Shown piece by piece: positions 28,257 to 41,200 of a DNA stretch of 64,000 nt (position 1 is its first letter; the number at the start of each line of letters is the position of its first letter). Made by a program: the position numbers and the translations under genes. Origin of the DNA: Strigops habroptila (Eukaryota; Chordata; Aves; Psittaciformes; Psittacidae). The notes under the pieces were generated by a model. It saw only the letters and a list, made by a program, of their open reading frames with translations, was not told the origin of the DNA and ran no database searches. The DNA is taken from contig NC_044277.2 in NCBI RefSeq assembly GCF_004027225.2, positions 90,470,283 to 90,534,282 of the forward strand, given 5' to 3'.

Positions 28257-28310
28257 CAAAAAACCCCAAACCTAACAACAAACCACAAACAAACCCCATC
28301 ACAAACAAAA
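28257..28310 (+). repeat. A/C-only low-complexity tract
   Basis: The plus strand is almost entirely A and C, built on CAAA and AACCCC units, with only two T. It shares AAAACCCCAAACC and CCATCACAA with the tract at 61834-61885. Confidence 0.8.
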
Positions 28311-31300
28311 GAATAATCTGGATGTGTACGGTTGATTTTCTAAGTACTCACGCTTTAGTGCTATATTTTTGACTAGCCCAAATGAGACAACAAGGCTATT
28401 CTGGGAAGGGTGCTCTGTAATAAGGAATGAAGTCTGAGAGAAAAATGAGGATAAAAAGAACAAAGTATCTTCTCAGTCTCGTGTGCAGAATCGGTTTAAG
28501 GGGAAGTGAGACCAAACCCCCGCATCTAAGTACAGTCTCCAAAATTCTTGAGGAGTATTTAGTTTGGGTTTAGGCCTAACTTCAGATTGGATGAAACTCC
28601 AGGTTGTCTCCCAAAATTTGTCACTATTCATGCTAATTAAAGGATAGATGTTAGGGCTTGTCTGTCTTCAGCAACAGAAGACGAAGTGAAGGAAATTCTT
28701 CTTGATGCTCTCCTTAAAGTCAATAATGAGATCTGATGTCAACACACTCAAGCAAATGTTGGATTTGGAGACTAGGGCAGGAACATTGCTGTGCTTCAAG
28801 TTGTGGCAATTAGGCTGTATAAAAGGCATTTTCCAGGGGAGATGGCCAGATATTTGGGCTGCTGGGTGATGAGGTGTGGAGATGGATGTGCGATAAGAAG
28901 AGGGGGGATGAAGAAGAGGTGTTAATTTTTGGCGCAGATACTGGCTGGGCATGACACTGCTGTTGGACAATTTGTTGATGGGAGTCATGAACCATTTTAG
29001 GAGAAAAGTTGTCAGGTAAAAAGCCTGCTAACATACTTCTGAGCCTCTGCATAGGTTTGGAGGTTTTCTGAATGTTGATGGTGACTTGGCTGTACAACAG
29101 CTCTTGCTTTTTAAACATTGAAACATGAGACTGTGTTACCTTCTGCTAATGTGCTTTATGTTAAGTAACCTTTAAAAATAACTAACCTTTACAAATAAGT
29201 GTGCTAACATCTGTGTGAATGGCAACTTCCCACACTAACCAGGTCTTCAGGCAGGGGGAGAGACTGTTGGCCCTCACAGATGGGATTTGTTTAATGTATA
29301 TGTGTGACCCTGACTGAGGTGCATTAGTTTGGCTAAAACTTTGGAAGCTACTTCTGAAATCCAAGTGTCAAGGTTGATCCTGTAAAATGAGAGGTGGTAC
29401 ATGTGAAAATAGAAGTGAGCTATTTCTCAGCTGTGTCCTAGCAGCGTTCACATCCTGGGCTGGATGACATGGCTTGAGACAGATTTCTAACCAATCGGAA
29501 AGGCTGGACGAGCTCATGCATGACAGCTCTGTTTGGCCTAGTAATCTGTACAGTGTTTTCCTATACATGCAGCATGGTGGCTACCCCAAGAAGTGACTGG
29601 AAGCTCCTGTGATGATTAAATGAAAGGGTCCAAGCACTCCACCAACATGGGAGATCACGTGGTAAGATGATGGGTGTATCTTCTAAGCTGTTTGAGTAGT
29701 GTTTGCAAAGGCTTGAGCAAAGCCTTGCTGTACAACGTAGTGGAGTGGCAGGAACCTGGAACTTTTCAGCTTTAGAATGCAAACATTTTTGACATGGCCT
29801 TCTTGCTTGCTCACCATAACAAGGAGCAGGTTATTAGCTGCCCTTTTGGCTGTGCTCTGCCGTTTGTGTTGAGACATGCCTGGGTGGTGGTTGGAGGGGA
29901 AGGAAGCAGAGTGCCGTGTCTCTGACTTTGCACCACATGTTTCAGAGCGCGGTCGTTCACTCTCACATTTTACAAAATCAATTTCCATTCTGTCATGGTA
30001 TTTCACACATTCGCGTTCTGAATAAGTTAGAGAATATTCTACAACTTACAAAAATAACTTTAGTTTTAATTTTTCCTGTTACATGAAGAAACCTATCCAT
30101 ACTTTATCTGTTACAGATGGAAAAACTACATATGGAGAAGTCAGATCTATTAATTAGTTTATAGGCACAAAGTCCCCTAAAGAGTGCCACAGATCCATGT
30201 GTTATTCTTAAGAGCTGTCTGAAGTACTTGCACTGAATAATTTATTTCAATTTAGCCCTGTTTCTGCTGTTAATTATCCAAGATCAGACTTTGCTTTTTG
30301 GTTGTTTTTTTTTTTTAACCATTCTCCCCATTTACCTAAATTCACTGAAATTCTCTGAATATATTTCAGCCTACTGAGGTATTCAAACCATCAACACTCA
30401 TTGAGCTCTGTTGTCTTTAAGGCATGATAGGATGATTACTAACTTATGCTGGTTTTAATCCTTCAGTCATTATTTAAATCCTAGGAGAATGAAGAAAGGG
30501 GGAGGAAAGTAGGAGAATGGGAAAATCAGCCACATGGGAACCTTGAACAGTATTACTTTTTATTTTGTCTTTGAGGACTGTTTCAAGGCCCTAGCTAAAA
30601 ATCTGTCTCTGTTGTGCTAGGAAAAGAGGGCTGAACAGCATCTTCCAAGTGTTGTGTAGCTCTTTTATGTTGAGAGGTTTAGGGTCAGCCAGGTAGCACC
30701 ACATGGTGAGACAAGGGAGCACTGATTTCCATGCTCAGTCCTACTGACTTTTCCCTGGGCTGAGCAACTTCGGACTCCGCTGTGGGATACTTTCAGCAGG
30801 TGAGACAAGAAGAGCAAGGGCAATAGGCTGGGAAAGAGCTGGGCAAACAGGGCTGAGGTAGAAGAGTGGCAGCAGTCTGAGAGTTGTATTTTTTGTTGTG
30901 CATTATTTTACATGTGAGGACTTAGTTGGCCTGTTTTATAAAATAAAACCGGCAAAATGTATGGTCTATTTAAGCCTTTGTACAGCAATGTAGCAGGGTA
31001 ATGTAATCTGCACCCTCGTTGAATTACTGTAGATTTTTCTTTCTAAATTAGAATTATTTCCTTTCTCTATGGAAAAAAAAGCTTTCTCAGCAGTTTTGAT
31101 GCATCTGCTATTGTGTGGTATAGCTGTAGCAGTACTTACGGAAAAAGCTATCCAGAAAAACTAAATTAAACTCTACTGAAATCCATGGCTCTTTACCACT
31201 GTATGTTTTGTTTTTCTAACATCACCCTGTGAAATACTGCCACCCTTGTATTAGGCAACATACACACTGATGGGCACTCACCATCCCAGATGTGGTGAGG

Positions 31301-31493
31301 ATCTACAGGCACATGGGGATAGGAGATATTTGCTGTCATTCTCAAGGGCAAGGTAAAATGACTGATGGGATTGTCAGGAGCACTGGTTGCAGCTTTAGCT
31401 ATCAGAATACCTTTAAAAATCTGTCTCTAATCCTAGATAGACAAGAAAAGCAAAGAGGACCAGAAAAAATGTCCATAACTGTCTTTCCCAGAG

Positions 31494-31576
31494 GGCCTCA
31501 AAGGCGTAAGTGACTTTCCCAGAATTAGCTACAGAATCTGAAGCAGCCCTGGACTTTGAACCCACATCTCCTGGTA
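31494..31576 (+). mobile_element. MIR-like SINE fossil, 3' half
   Basis: The order GCGTAAGTGACTTTCCCAG, then AGCTACAGAATCTGAAGCAG, then CTGGACTTTGAACCCACATC, then TCCTGG parallels the MIR 3' half: AAGTGACTTGCCCAAGG, AGCTAGTAAGTGGCAGAGC, GGATTTGAACCCAGG, TCCTG. The good splice-like sites here (GGC|GTAAGT, CTTTCCCAG) lie inside the SINE, so they are not evidence for an exon. Confidence 0.65.
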
Positions 31577-33488
31577 TGTTGCCATTAACACGGAACATAG
31601 AAATACTTTTGGACAGTGAATGGGGAAATGGGTCAAAATTTCAAAGTAATTCACAGCTGTGTGTGAGAAAATATTTGCAGACACATCCTCTTACTCATTC
31701 CTCTCTGTCAGTTAGTACTCTGTGGTGCATTTGGGACTCAGAAATATCTGAAAGATTTATTTATCTATATATGATTTATTTATTTAGGTAACTCCCTCTG
31801 GTACTATTTATGTAGTTGTGCATTTTCATATTCCAGTAAGTCAGTGACATGAAACCTGTTGATACACAACTGGAATGTAAGCAAATAAACAATGTGGTGA
31901 GCCCCACTCCTGTTGATGACGTCATGCTTTAATGAAGTTTTCTGTATGTCTTCATATCTCTTGCTGGATGTTATGGCAGGCGGCAGGCTCTTAATACTGC
32001 TACAATCTTGCACTGGGGCTTCTGGGTTACCACCAGTCCTTGTACACAAAGACTGTGTTGATAGAATTGTGATAAGGGCTCAGGGGGAGATAAGGGCTAT
32101 GTTTTGGCCCAATGGCTTGACCTTGCTCTTGTTGAGCCAACAGCAAGAGTCCTATTGATTTCAAAGTGATTGGGACACATTAATGTATTTTCATTCTTGA
32201 GAGCTGCGTGCAGACAGACGGGAGGGACTGCTTGTGGTAATGCTCAGTGCAGTTTGTTGTTACACAGGTGCCTGTTCTTGCGAGAATCAGTCCTTCTTTT
32301 GGCAAGGCAGCTTTATGTATCTGTGTTTTGTGTGTGAATGCAATGTTTGTCAGGCACTTGTTTGGCAATCCTTGGAGACAAGTTTTCTATGCGCTGGGTG
32401 TCTGTCTTGATGGTGCTAATTTACAAACTACGTTGTGATGCTTGCTGTGTATCAGAAGGCAGGTCCAAGACACTGGTGAGTGTTCACCAAGCCTGTTAAT
32501 CCTGTCAGGCTGTAGCCACACAGTTGAGTTTGGTATTCTCATCACCTAAATTCCTAAATGTACTTCTAAGGCACGTTCCCTTCTAACGCAAGCTGCCCAA
32601 ACATCTGTGGCGAGACTAAGGAAAACATGGAGAAAAAGACCCGAAGATGAATATTTCAGCAGAAACGTGGGAAGGAATGCAATGTAGCTCACGCAAAACC
32701 TTCTGTAGTGTATGCCATAAATTAACACAATATAAATTTATACATATTTACACCACATAGACTAAAATATATAAATCCTCAATACTCAGCCTTCTGTAGT
32801 AGGTGTAAGCAAGCAGTCCATATGTTTAGCTGATTTCTGAGGAGCTCTAGGGAACAAAATGTATCTTTATGGAACTTTTGATATTAAGGAGATTATAAAC
32901 TAGGGTAATCAGTGAAGTTATCAGAATGGACTGTCTTTTGTGCAGGCTGAAAACAAGCAGCAATCTCTTGGTTTGCTATCTGAGGCTCTAATTCAGCCAG
33001 GTGCTAAAATACACATGTAATGTTTAGGGGCATGAATAGTCCTATTGATGCTGAAGGCCTAAAGATCAGTCCATTGCTCGTTGGATTTTCTTGGCTTCAG
33101 ACTGCATGAGTCCATTTTCCTCTTGAATTTGTGTACTTTCATTGCAAATATAAGCTTGTAACATCTTATTACATACTAGGTGTTTATTTCCACCATTTTA
33201 CACTGGCTGTTCTAGACCAGTAACATGTGAGCCCATCTTTGTACAGCTTTGAGGTAGAGAATGGAATCTCTATAATTAGTTTCGTCTCTGCCATTTTAAA
33301 TAAGGAGATACGTATTTTTCTTATATGTTTAAGGTACAAGACCTGAAGTCCAAATGTCGGGATTCTCTTCCCAACTACACCATGGTTTCCAGGTATTATG
33401 GGGAATTGCATGATTCATGAGCAATCTTTTGTGATTTCTACATCTGAAATGTTAGGAAAACTTCCATTTCACAGAGGTGCTAAGACAA

Positions 33489-33545
33489 CGAAGATGAAGG
33501 AGAATGAAGGAAATGAAGGAAGATGGGGAGAAGAAAATGGAGGAA
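33489..33545 (+). repeat. Purine-rich tract with ATGAAGGA units
   Basis: Nearly all A and G, with several ATGAAGGA or GAATGAAGGA words. It may form triplex DNA or serve as splicing-enhancer-like sequence, but nothing here shows that it does. Confidence 0.75.
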
Positions 33546-33845
33546 TAGTTTATAAATTTTATGACAAACTGTCCTGACACATGTTCTTTGCCACAGGGAC
33601 AGTGGGGTTATTTGCAGCCTTTGACTTTGGCCTCCTCCTCATACAGGCACCTATGATAGCCTAGATAATCTCTGGAGCAGGAAAGATGACCTTCCAAAGT
33701 GCTGTAGAGATTTCTGGTGCTGCTCTAACAGCATACCCTCCACCTCACACCTACTTCCCAGCCATTAAAAAATACCTCCAGAAGTATCTCATCAGGCCTG
33801 ACATCTCCAAGCCGTACCACGGAGGTGATACTCTAGAAAGACATG

Positions 33846-33885
33846 CTTAGTGTCAAGACACATACCTTAGTGTCAAGGTATCAGC
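33846..33885 (+). repeat. Two-copy tandem duplication, 20-base unit
   Basis: CTTAGTGTCAAG occurs at 33846 and again at 33866. A partial third echo (GCTTAGTGCGG) follows near 33906. It looks like a small slippage duplication. Confidence 0.7.
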
Positions 33886-34779
33886 ACAGAGGAGTGCAGT
33901 CAAGGCTTAGTGCGGACCAAGGTGTTTATGTATTTGTGATGACTGTGTCCCGATCTAGGGCTCTACCCCTGGGAGGAGAAACTCTTAGTAGAAATACAGC
34001 TAGATAGATACCAGCTAGAAGAGGCTGGGGTCATGCCAGCCGCTGTATGGTGGTAGTTCTAATTTTTAAAAATATCAAAAGCTGTGTACATAAAGGAAGG
34101 AGATGGAACCTGACCTGCTGGGCCATCTGAAAAGGCACTCCAGCGTTTCCTGCAGCTGTGTGGCTCCTTTGGCAGGGTGGCAAACAGCAAGCTTCTCATC
34201 ACCTGTGACTCTGCAGTCAGGGATGATGATCAAAGAGCCAGATGTCCCTCTCAGTCACTTCAGTGATAGAGGCAGACAAGGACCCAGTAGAGGGGATGCT
34301 CTTCATGAGTCAGAGCATCCTGCCCTACCTTTCCTTCCAGGCCATAGAGAAGCCACAAAATGAGTGACCAAGAAAGACTGCCTTTCAAGCATACCACAGG
34401 AGTGCAGCCCTGGTGGGTGTCATCTCATCCTGATGGAGGATAGGGTACCTGGAGAGTAGCAAAGGAAAATGGGCTTTCATATGGATAATATTGTGAGGAG
34501 TACCTGGCAGAAGTTACGCATCAATTAAATTCTGGGCTTTAAGGGAGTGAAGTAATTGTGGAAGCTCCCCACTCCACTATTGCAGAAGGTGAACCAATAT
34601 GGCCAGTATGCTGCAGAGTCATGAGGCTTTTCATTTGCAAAGTAATAGGAGCCACTGTCACAACAAATCCAATTGTGTTGCTAATAGTCAACCACAGCAT
34701 TATGTGACTGCAGGACTGAGCACTGCCCCATTACCTCCCAAAATACCTTATTTTTCTTTCCTGCTTGTCTGTATGCCAG

Positions 34780-34852
34780 AACATAATTAGCCTCATTCCT
34801 TGGCACATGTACATTGTTGGACCAGTTATTATGGCTGCACTGTCCACACAAG
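34780..34852 (+). other. Candidate coding exon, unconfirmed
   Basis: A long pyrimidine tract ending TATGCCAG precedes, and CAAG|GTGAGA follows. Only the phase 0 frame is open: 24 codons, starting NIISLIPWHMY, hydrophobic, with one base left (phase 1). It would be compatible with the exon candidate at 42014, but no family is recognised. Confidence 0.2.
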
Positions 34853-37800
34853 GTGAGATGATAAAACATACCCAGGTTAGAGAATTTGTACCTTGTTGTG
34901 ACAAGGCTGGTGATGCAGCACAAGTGAAAAACTCCTTTTGCACAGACCTTTCCCCTCTTCCTTGCTTATACCCATTAGCTCAGTAAAGCAAAAGGCATTT
35001 CAGCATGGGAACAGGACTATTAACTGATCATTTTAGTTTTCCTGACTCCTGTGGACATAAGTGCTTTGCTTTAACTGGGAAGGAATCAACTGGAAGGGGC
35101 AGAAAGACAGTTCAATCTGGCCTTTTGTTTACTGTAGTTCAACATATCTGCAAATTTACACTGGGCCAGCTTTGTGCTATTTGAATAGTTTGCTGTCATC
35201 AGCCTTTGATCTCCAGTGTAACTGCTAGAAAAGATGGTCACAGACTTTGGAAGCTCTTGTGAGACAGAGACTTTATCCCTGCCAATTGGACTAACAAGAT
35301 TGCTTTAATGTCAGTGCTTGAACAAGGCATATCTGGTAAAACATTTTGGTAAGAGACCGACCAATAGAGATCAATAAAGAATCTTTATTTTTTACAAATG
35401 TAATGTGTATTTACAAGCACAATGTATATTATTTACAAGTCATCTTATGAAATCAGTGATAGTGGATTGGTTTGACACAGTGTCTAACTGGATGCAACCT
35501 CCTTGAAGGAAAGTAAGCAGCACCCAATGCAAATGCAAAGGAGAAGGTTAATGTGGTGTATCTTTTAAGTGTATTGAGGCAAACCAGTTATTTCTTATGT
35601 AGAAAAAAAGAAGTTATCTATCTTTGGTGTCACTCCAGGGATACTAATGGAGTCCCTGAGGAGTGAATTTCAACCCTGCAGTCTTAAGAGTTGGTCTTCC
35701 AGCTGGCTGTATACAGAAATACTTAGTGAAAGTGTTCTCCTTACTGGAACAAAATCCCCTTGGAATGATTCCCATGTGGCGCAAAGCGGGAACCTCACAT
35801 GCAAGTATGTCCCCATAAATGGCCCAGCATTAAATGCCAAAGGATAAGACCCAGCAGAATTCAGAAACTCTCCCCCACATGCACTTCCCTTCTGCTCCCC
35901 ATCCCTTGCCAAAACCCAGTCACTAGTGCTTCAGCATGACTGTTACCTGTATTTTGTTAAGATTTGCAGTTCTGTCCTGAGAAAATTGGTAAGCAGCATG
36001 AGTTTACATGGAAATAACGGTTTTTACTTTTTTCCCTTTTTTTTTTTTCCATTTAGTTGAGTTCCTCCCCTTTGTTTTGCTCTGTAGGATTATTACTGTA
36101 TCACTTAATTACATTGCCCTTTTTTATCCCTTCATGCAGACCAAGAATGGTGAAAATGAAAGGCAGCATGTAACCTTCCAAAGTCACTAATTGTAGTACT
36201 GTAGGTGAGTTGAATAACAGACTATTGTGAATTTTGGTCTGAAGTTCTTTGCTGTTTAAATTGGACAGCAGCAGGAGAGAGAACAAAAGCTATTTCCTAC
36301 CTGATGTTCTTGGAAACCTGTTCCCAGTTCTTCGTGGAGGACTGCTGCTGTACTTGAATATATTAAAATAGGGACACATGAATGACATTGATACTCTGCA
36401 GTGGAAATAGCTGAGCCTTTTGTATTCTTTTTACCATTGCATGAGAGTTATGATAATCTGCTTCTTTCTCTAAATGGAAACCCTCCGGGGAAGTTTTGTG
36501 TACTCTAAATAGCATCTCTGTATGATCAGAGACTTGGCTTCATGTGCATGTAATGCATAATAGATAAAGATACAAGAATATAAATGCAGATTAGAGGTTA
36601 TTTAGTCAAGGCAAGCACGTTTAGGGGAGCAGAGAAGGGCACATTATAAAAATGCCAAACAATACAGCATTGCTGCTACCCTTTCTGGCAGATCTCTGTA
36701 TTTTGCCAAAATGTTGTTATAATTCTGAGCAGCAAACGGGATCTGTCTCGTAAGTACCTATGTCTAAACCACTTACTCTCCTTATATGTATACTCAGCAG
36801 ATAATCACATTCACTTTTCTCTAGCCTTGTTGCATTGAATGTCGGATAGCTATTTTGAAGTGATCTCAGTGCTGAAAATAGTCTGCCAATAGAGATGGAT
36901 ACAGATTTTTCTGAAGAATACTTATGTCCTGAAAACAATGCATGACCATTAATTGGTCAAACCCATTAGCAGTACTGGGATACAAATAAGTAACATTAAT
37001 CTGTTTTCTGTAGTCACTTTGACAGAGGAAAGGCCTGCGGCTTAGCCTCTGCACAAAGATAGGTCTCAGCTTTGACTTCAGCAGGGCCAGTGGCTTCTTA
37101 GTTGGGTAAAGAAACTCCTTTTTTTCTGGTTGTTTAGGAGATGATCAGAGAATTGTCCTTGCATTGGGGTTGTCTACATAAAAAGCTAGTTTGCATGATG
37201 CTCAGATGAAAGCTAAGAATACACTAACCATGTGGACTAATTCTTTGTGTAAGTGCTCCAACAATTTCCTTTTTAGTGATAAAAAGGTGACCCCAAACTG
37301 ACACTCCTACAGAAGCATCTCTCTGATCGTACTTCTGGCTTTTTGTGAAAGGGAGTTTTCTTTTTCTCTGTAAACTGTATGACAGAAGAACCAGTGACGT
37401 ACTTTGTATGGCTATGAACATACTGTAATGGGTATGGAGGAATAAAGGTAATTTCCTCCGCTTAGGTGAAAATTCTGGTACAGTTATTCAGGCAACAGGT
37501 GAGGGGAGGGAGGCTTGCTTGTTACTATCCTTAAACACTTCCTTCCTGACCTAGTTGATATTTTAGAGGGAACCAGTGGGTACAGCAAGGAACTGCGTCC
37601 TATTTCTGCAAGAGAGGCTCTGTCTGTAATAGAAAAATAAGTTCTTTTATGGCCAATTGCAAGGGAACAGATATCCATTCCTGCAGCAACAGCAGATGAA
37701 CGTGTTTTCTTTGCCCCTGAGTACATGATACAGATTCAGGCAAGTAGCGAACTTGACAGTATTGTCTAGGGAGACCTCACACTGAGCTCCTGTCATGAAA

Positions 37801-38197
37801 TCCTAAGGCTGGAAAAGTGCAAGTCCCAACATTAAGTATAACCAAGGACCTGCCTTTATGTGCCCAGTGGGCTGGCTGTAGAGGTATACAAGTTGCTTTG
37901 AGTTTTCTCTGATTAAAAAAAAGAAATCTATAGCTTGTAATCTCAAAAAAAAATCTGCAGCCCCCCCCCCCTTTTCCTTTTTTTTTTTTTCCCCAGTTGG
38001 AATTCTTTTTTGCTTTGTTGGAGAGCTCACTGCAGCAGACCTAAGCTCATTCACCTCAAAGCTTTGTCCTAATCGAGATCTCATCACAGACTGAGTGTCA
38101 GATTTTCCTCCATTTTGTAAGAGCCTTTGAATTTCTGGGGTTTTTTTCCCCCAGTGCTACCATGCTATTAGGCATTGCTGGGTGAAGGGGTACATTC

Positions 38198-38290
38198 ATT
38201 ATCTTGCCCAAATTTGCATAAACAGCCTTTGGTGGAGCAAGAACGGAAACTTAAACACACATCCCCTGGCACCTAAGCCACTGGCTAAGC
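38198..38290 (+). mobile_element. Possible MIR-like SINE fossil
   Basis: ATTATCTTGCCCAAATTTGC is followed by GGTGGAGCAAGAACGG, ACTTAAACACACATCCCCTGG and CTAAGCCACTGGCTAAGC. The spacing of the TTGCCCAA, GTGGCAGAGC-like, GAACCCA-like and TCTCCTGG-like blocks matches a MIR 3' half, but divergence is strong. It could be a chance resemblance. Confidence 0.4.
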
Positions 38291-41200
38291 TGTCATTCTC
38301 AGTCTGTTGTCTAGTCCAGTTAAATGTTCATATGTCAGATGGTGAGAGACGAAAGCAAGCTGATGGTTAGGGCTCTTCTCTGCAAGGGGAAGCACCTATG
38401 GTTCCTCTTCTAATAAATCCTTATTTGTGCAAAGCAAAGAGGAGAGTTTGAGGGTTAGCCAGCACAGTGGCAACAGCTGGTATGATAGTGGCAAAGGGAT
38501 GCTCCCAAACTTGGGATCTGTTGTCCTTAGCCAGAGAAATTAATTATCCTAAGTGCTTGGATAGTTTGTAATGGGGTAATTATAAGTTACAGTTTTGTGA
38601 TTAGTTTACTGAAATAAGACCTGTTGCTAGATGAACTTAGCTGGTGAGGTCAACATACATTTGCAAATACTTTGGAACAATGCAAGCTGCATTCATTGGT
38701 GAATTTGTTACTTGCTGAATTCACTGTCTAATTCAGGTCCCACCTCACTTTATGGTAATTTTGTGCATGGTAATATTTTGCCCTGTTCTGTCACAGCAGT
38801 TTAAAAACAAAGGCAAGAATCCAGAACAGCCTTTAAAGCCTTTCATAGGTGCATAGCTTATTGCCAATGCATTTGGAAGGCCAGGTTCTGCCTTCAACAA
38901 CCGTTCTTTCTGGCCTCTATTGGAGTCTAGGGCTATCTATCTTAGAGAAGAATTTTCCAGTGAATAACCACCTCAGTCAGCCCCCTGAAGTTACAACAGA
39001 TATAGGCACCACAAATTATCTTGTTACAGAAACGCAGGAGCAGAGAGATGAATGCTAGCTGGATTTGCTACCCAGAGAGGCAGGGCAAGAGTAGTGTAAG
39101 TTCCAGTTAAGAGGCAATTAGCACCAGCGCAGTCTTGGATGATGAAGTCAATTACGGAAGGTGGAGTTTATTCATGTGCGTGTAATCACTGTGTGCTTAA
39201 ATCAGTTTTGAAGGTGAAACTTTAGCTTCTAGGTCTCATTCGAAATTTTCAAAAGAACCTGCCTTTCTGAGCCACTGCCAGATTTCCTATTGTGTGCACA
39301 TACAAATTCTCATTTTGAATCTTGATAAGCTCTTGGCTTTAATAATGTCTCAAGACTTCATTTTTCATAGCTTATTTATCATACACTGAATTAAAAAAAT
39401 CCTTTTGTTGTTGGTAAAGTCACTGCCTTTCAGTTTCCTTGAGTATCAGCTTGCTTTGTATTGTCAGAGAAGATAAAGAGGAACACCCCACTTAACCTCT
39501 CAACATCATTCTCTACTCCCTTTTCAAGTAATTTTTATATGCCTGTAATACTGTATAACTTGTATAAATGCTACCTTTTAAGAGAAAATAATGCAATCTC
39601 TCAGTATCTGTATAATGAACTATCTCTGTTACATTCCACTGCCTAATAGCGCTGTGGGTTTTTTCCATCGAGGGATGCCTTACTCGATCGTTCTGACAAA
39701 CTGCTGTTTTCTTGTAGCAAAATTGTTCAACATAGTGTTTTTACTGTTTTGTCAATAAGCAAAGGAAATAAAAACCTTATGGGATTTGAACAAGAACATT
39801 CACACTCCGTATGTGAGCAGCGTTTGAATTGGAGTATGGTGGGGAAGCAGAGTATAGTATGCAACCTGTTTACTGAAGTGCATGCCAGCAAGTGAGATTT
39901 CATTCGCTTTTGCTACAATCTCACTTTGGACCCATTTTTTCTTCTTTCCTTTCCAATGCTGCCTCACAATATCTGATGCTAGCAGCTTTTTTGTTTTAAC
40001 TGCTGGACTTGACTGAAGTTGTTTTGTTGGGTTTTTTTAAGTGCTCACCGTAACAGTGGGCTTACAGGCTGAAATTGTGCATTATCTGCTGTAGCAAAAT
40101 ATTTCTAGTAAGTCCTGCTGTTCCTTGGGGCATTATCAGGCAATTGGGAGCTCAGTAGAAGGGAAGAAGTGGATCTACCTCCAAGCCAAGTAGTTGGGGT
40201 CTTTCTGAATTTAGGCTATGTCTACACCTGAATTCCAGCTGATGAATGGTATAAAAGTGTGAGTTGAATGGAGATATTCATTTTTTCTAATCACAGGAGG
40301 AGAAGACTGAATGCAGGAAACTTGAAGTTGATTCAAGTGACGCAGTCTTATATAACATGTATAAAGCCTGTGGAAGGCATTGTCATGAGCTATCTACAGA
40401 TGCTTCTGAGGATAAAAAGATCATCCAGAAATGCTTTAGAGAACATTTAAACTGTTTCAGGGGACTCTGAGATCAAAATGAAATAAGTCTTTCATTGATC
40501 AGCTGCTGTTTCTATGTGCTAATTATTCATTAGCTGACCACTTCAGGTAGTATTACATACTTGTTTCTGGCTGCTCATTGGGAGCACGTTGAATTAAATC
40601 TATTTTATGCCAGTTCTCTGATATGATGCTGCAATTTATGTGTTTGTTATCACTTGTGAGTTTAGACAGGTTCAAATGATGTTAATTAGTCTATTTTGAT
40701 GTCAGTGTTCCTCATCTGTTGAGACTGACACAGCTCCACCCACCTATAAATGAATATGTTAATTAACTCCTATTAGGCACCTAAATATGTTTCTGGAGCC
40801 GGGGAAATACTGACAGCTGATGGCCCTTTGGGGCATAAATGGTTTCCCACTATGATCAATATTCTCTACTGTTGAAAATGTTTCTTACTTTTTGGACTTC
40901 CACTCACTTAACTCTCCCTCTGGCAGTTGTTTACAATACCGAGTGCAACCAAGAGTTCAAGCCGGGTAGCCTTAAAAGCTGCCGTAATGACATCTGTAGA
41001 AAAATCATCTAACTCAGCTTTCATCTTCAGACAGAAGGTCAGAGATCACAGATTTTGTTGTTAGGCAGCTTCCATTTTGACCCCTTCCTCCCACCCCCAA
41101 CCCTCTCCCCTGGCCCCATTTAGCCAGTGGGTTAAAAGGCTGCTTAAAATATGCAGTTTGTTTCTTGATGCATCAGAACTCCCAGATACTCTGGGGATCA

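Larger units (their letters stand above)
19217..31493. other. Non-coding sequence with low-complexity tracts
   Basis: Holds the C17 and T23 runs, an A/C tract and two candidate exons. Minus-strand open frames between 28668 and 30006 (106, 102 and 107 codons) are not clearly any known protein. One weakly recalls a pogo-type transposase. Confidence 0.65.

Noticed and set aside
31437..31505. Splice-flanked open segment of 69 bases with a strong GTAAGT donor.
   Set aside because: The donor lies at the start of a MIR-like SINE, whose consensus itself contains GTAAGTGACTT, so the signal is explained by the repeat.
36072..36189. Strong acceptor followed by an open frame ending in TAA (IITVSLNYIALFYPF at the start).
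   Set aside because: Only about 36 codons, no compatible upstream donor identified, and no poly(A) signal close by.
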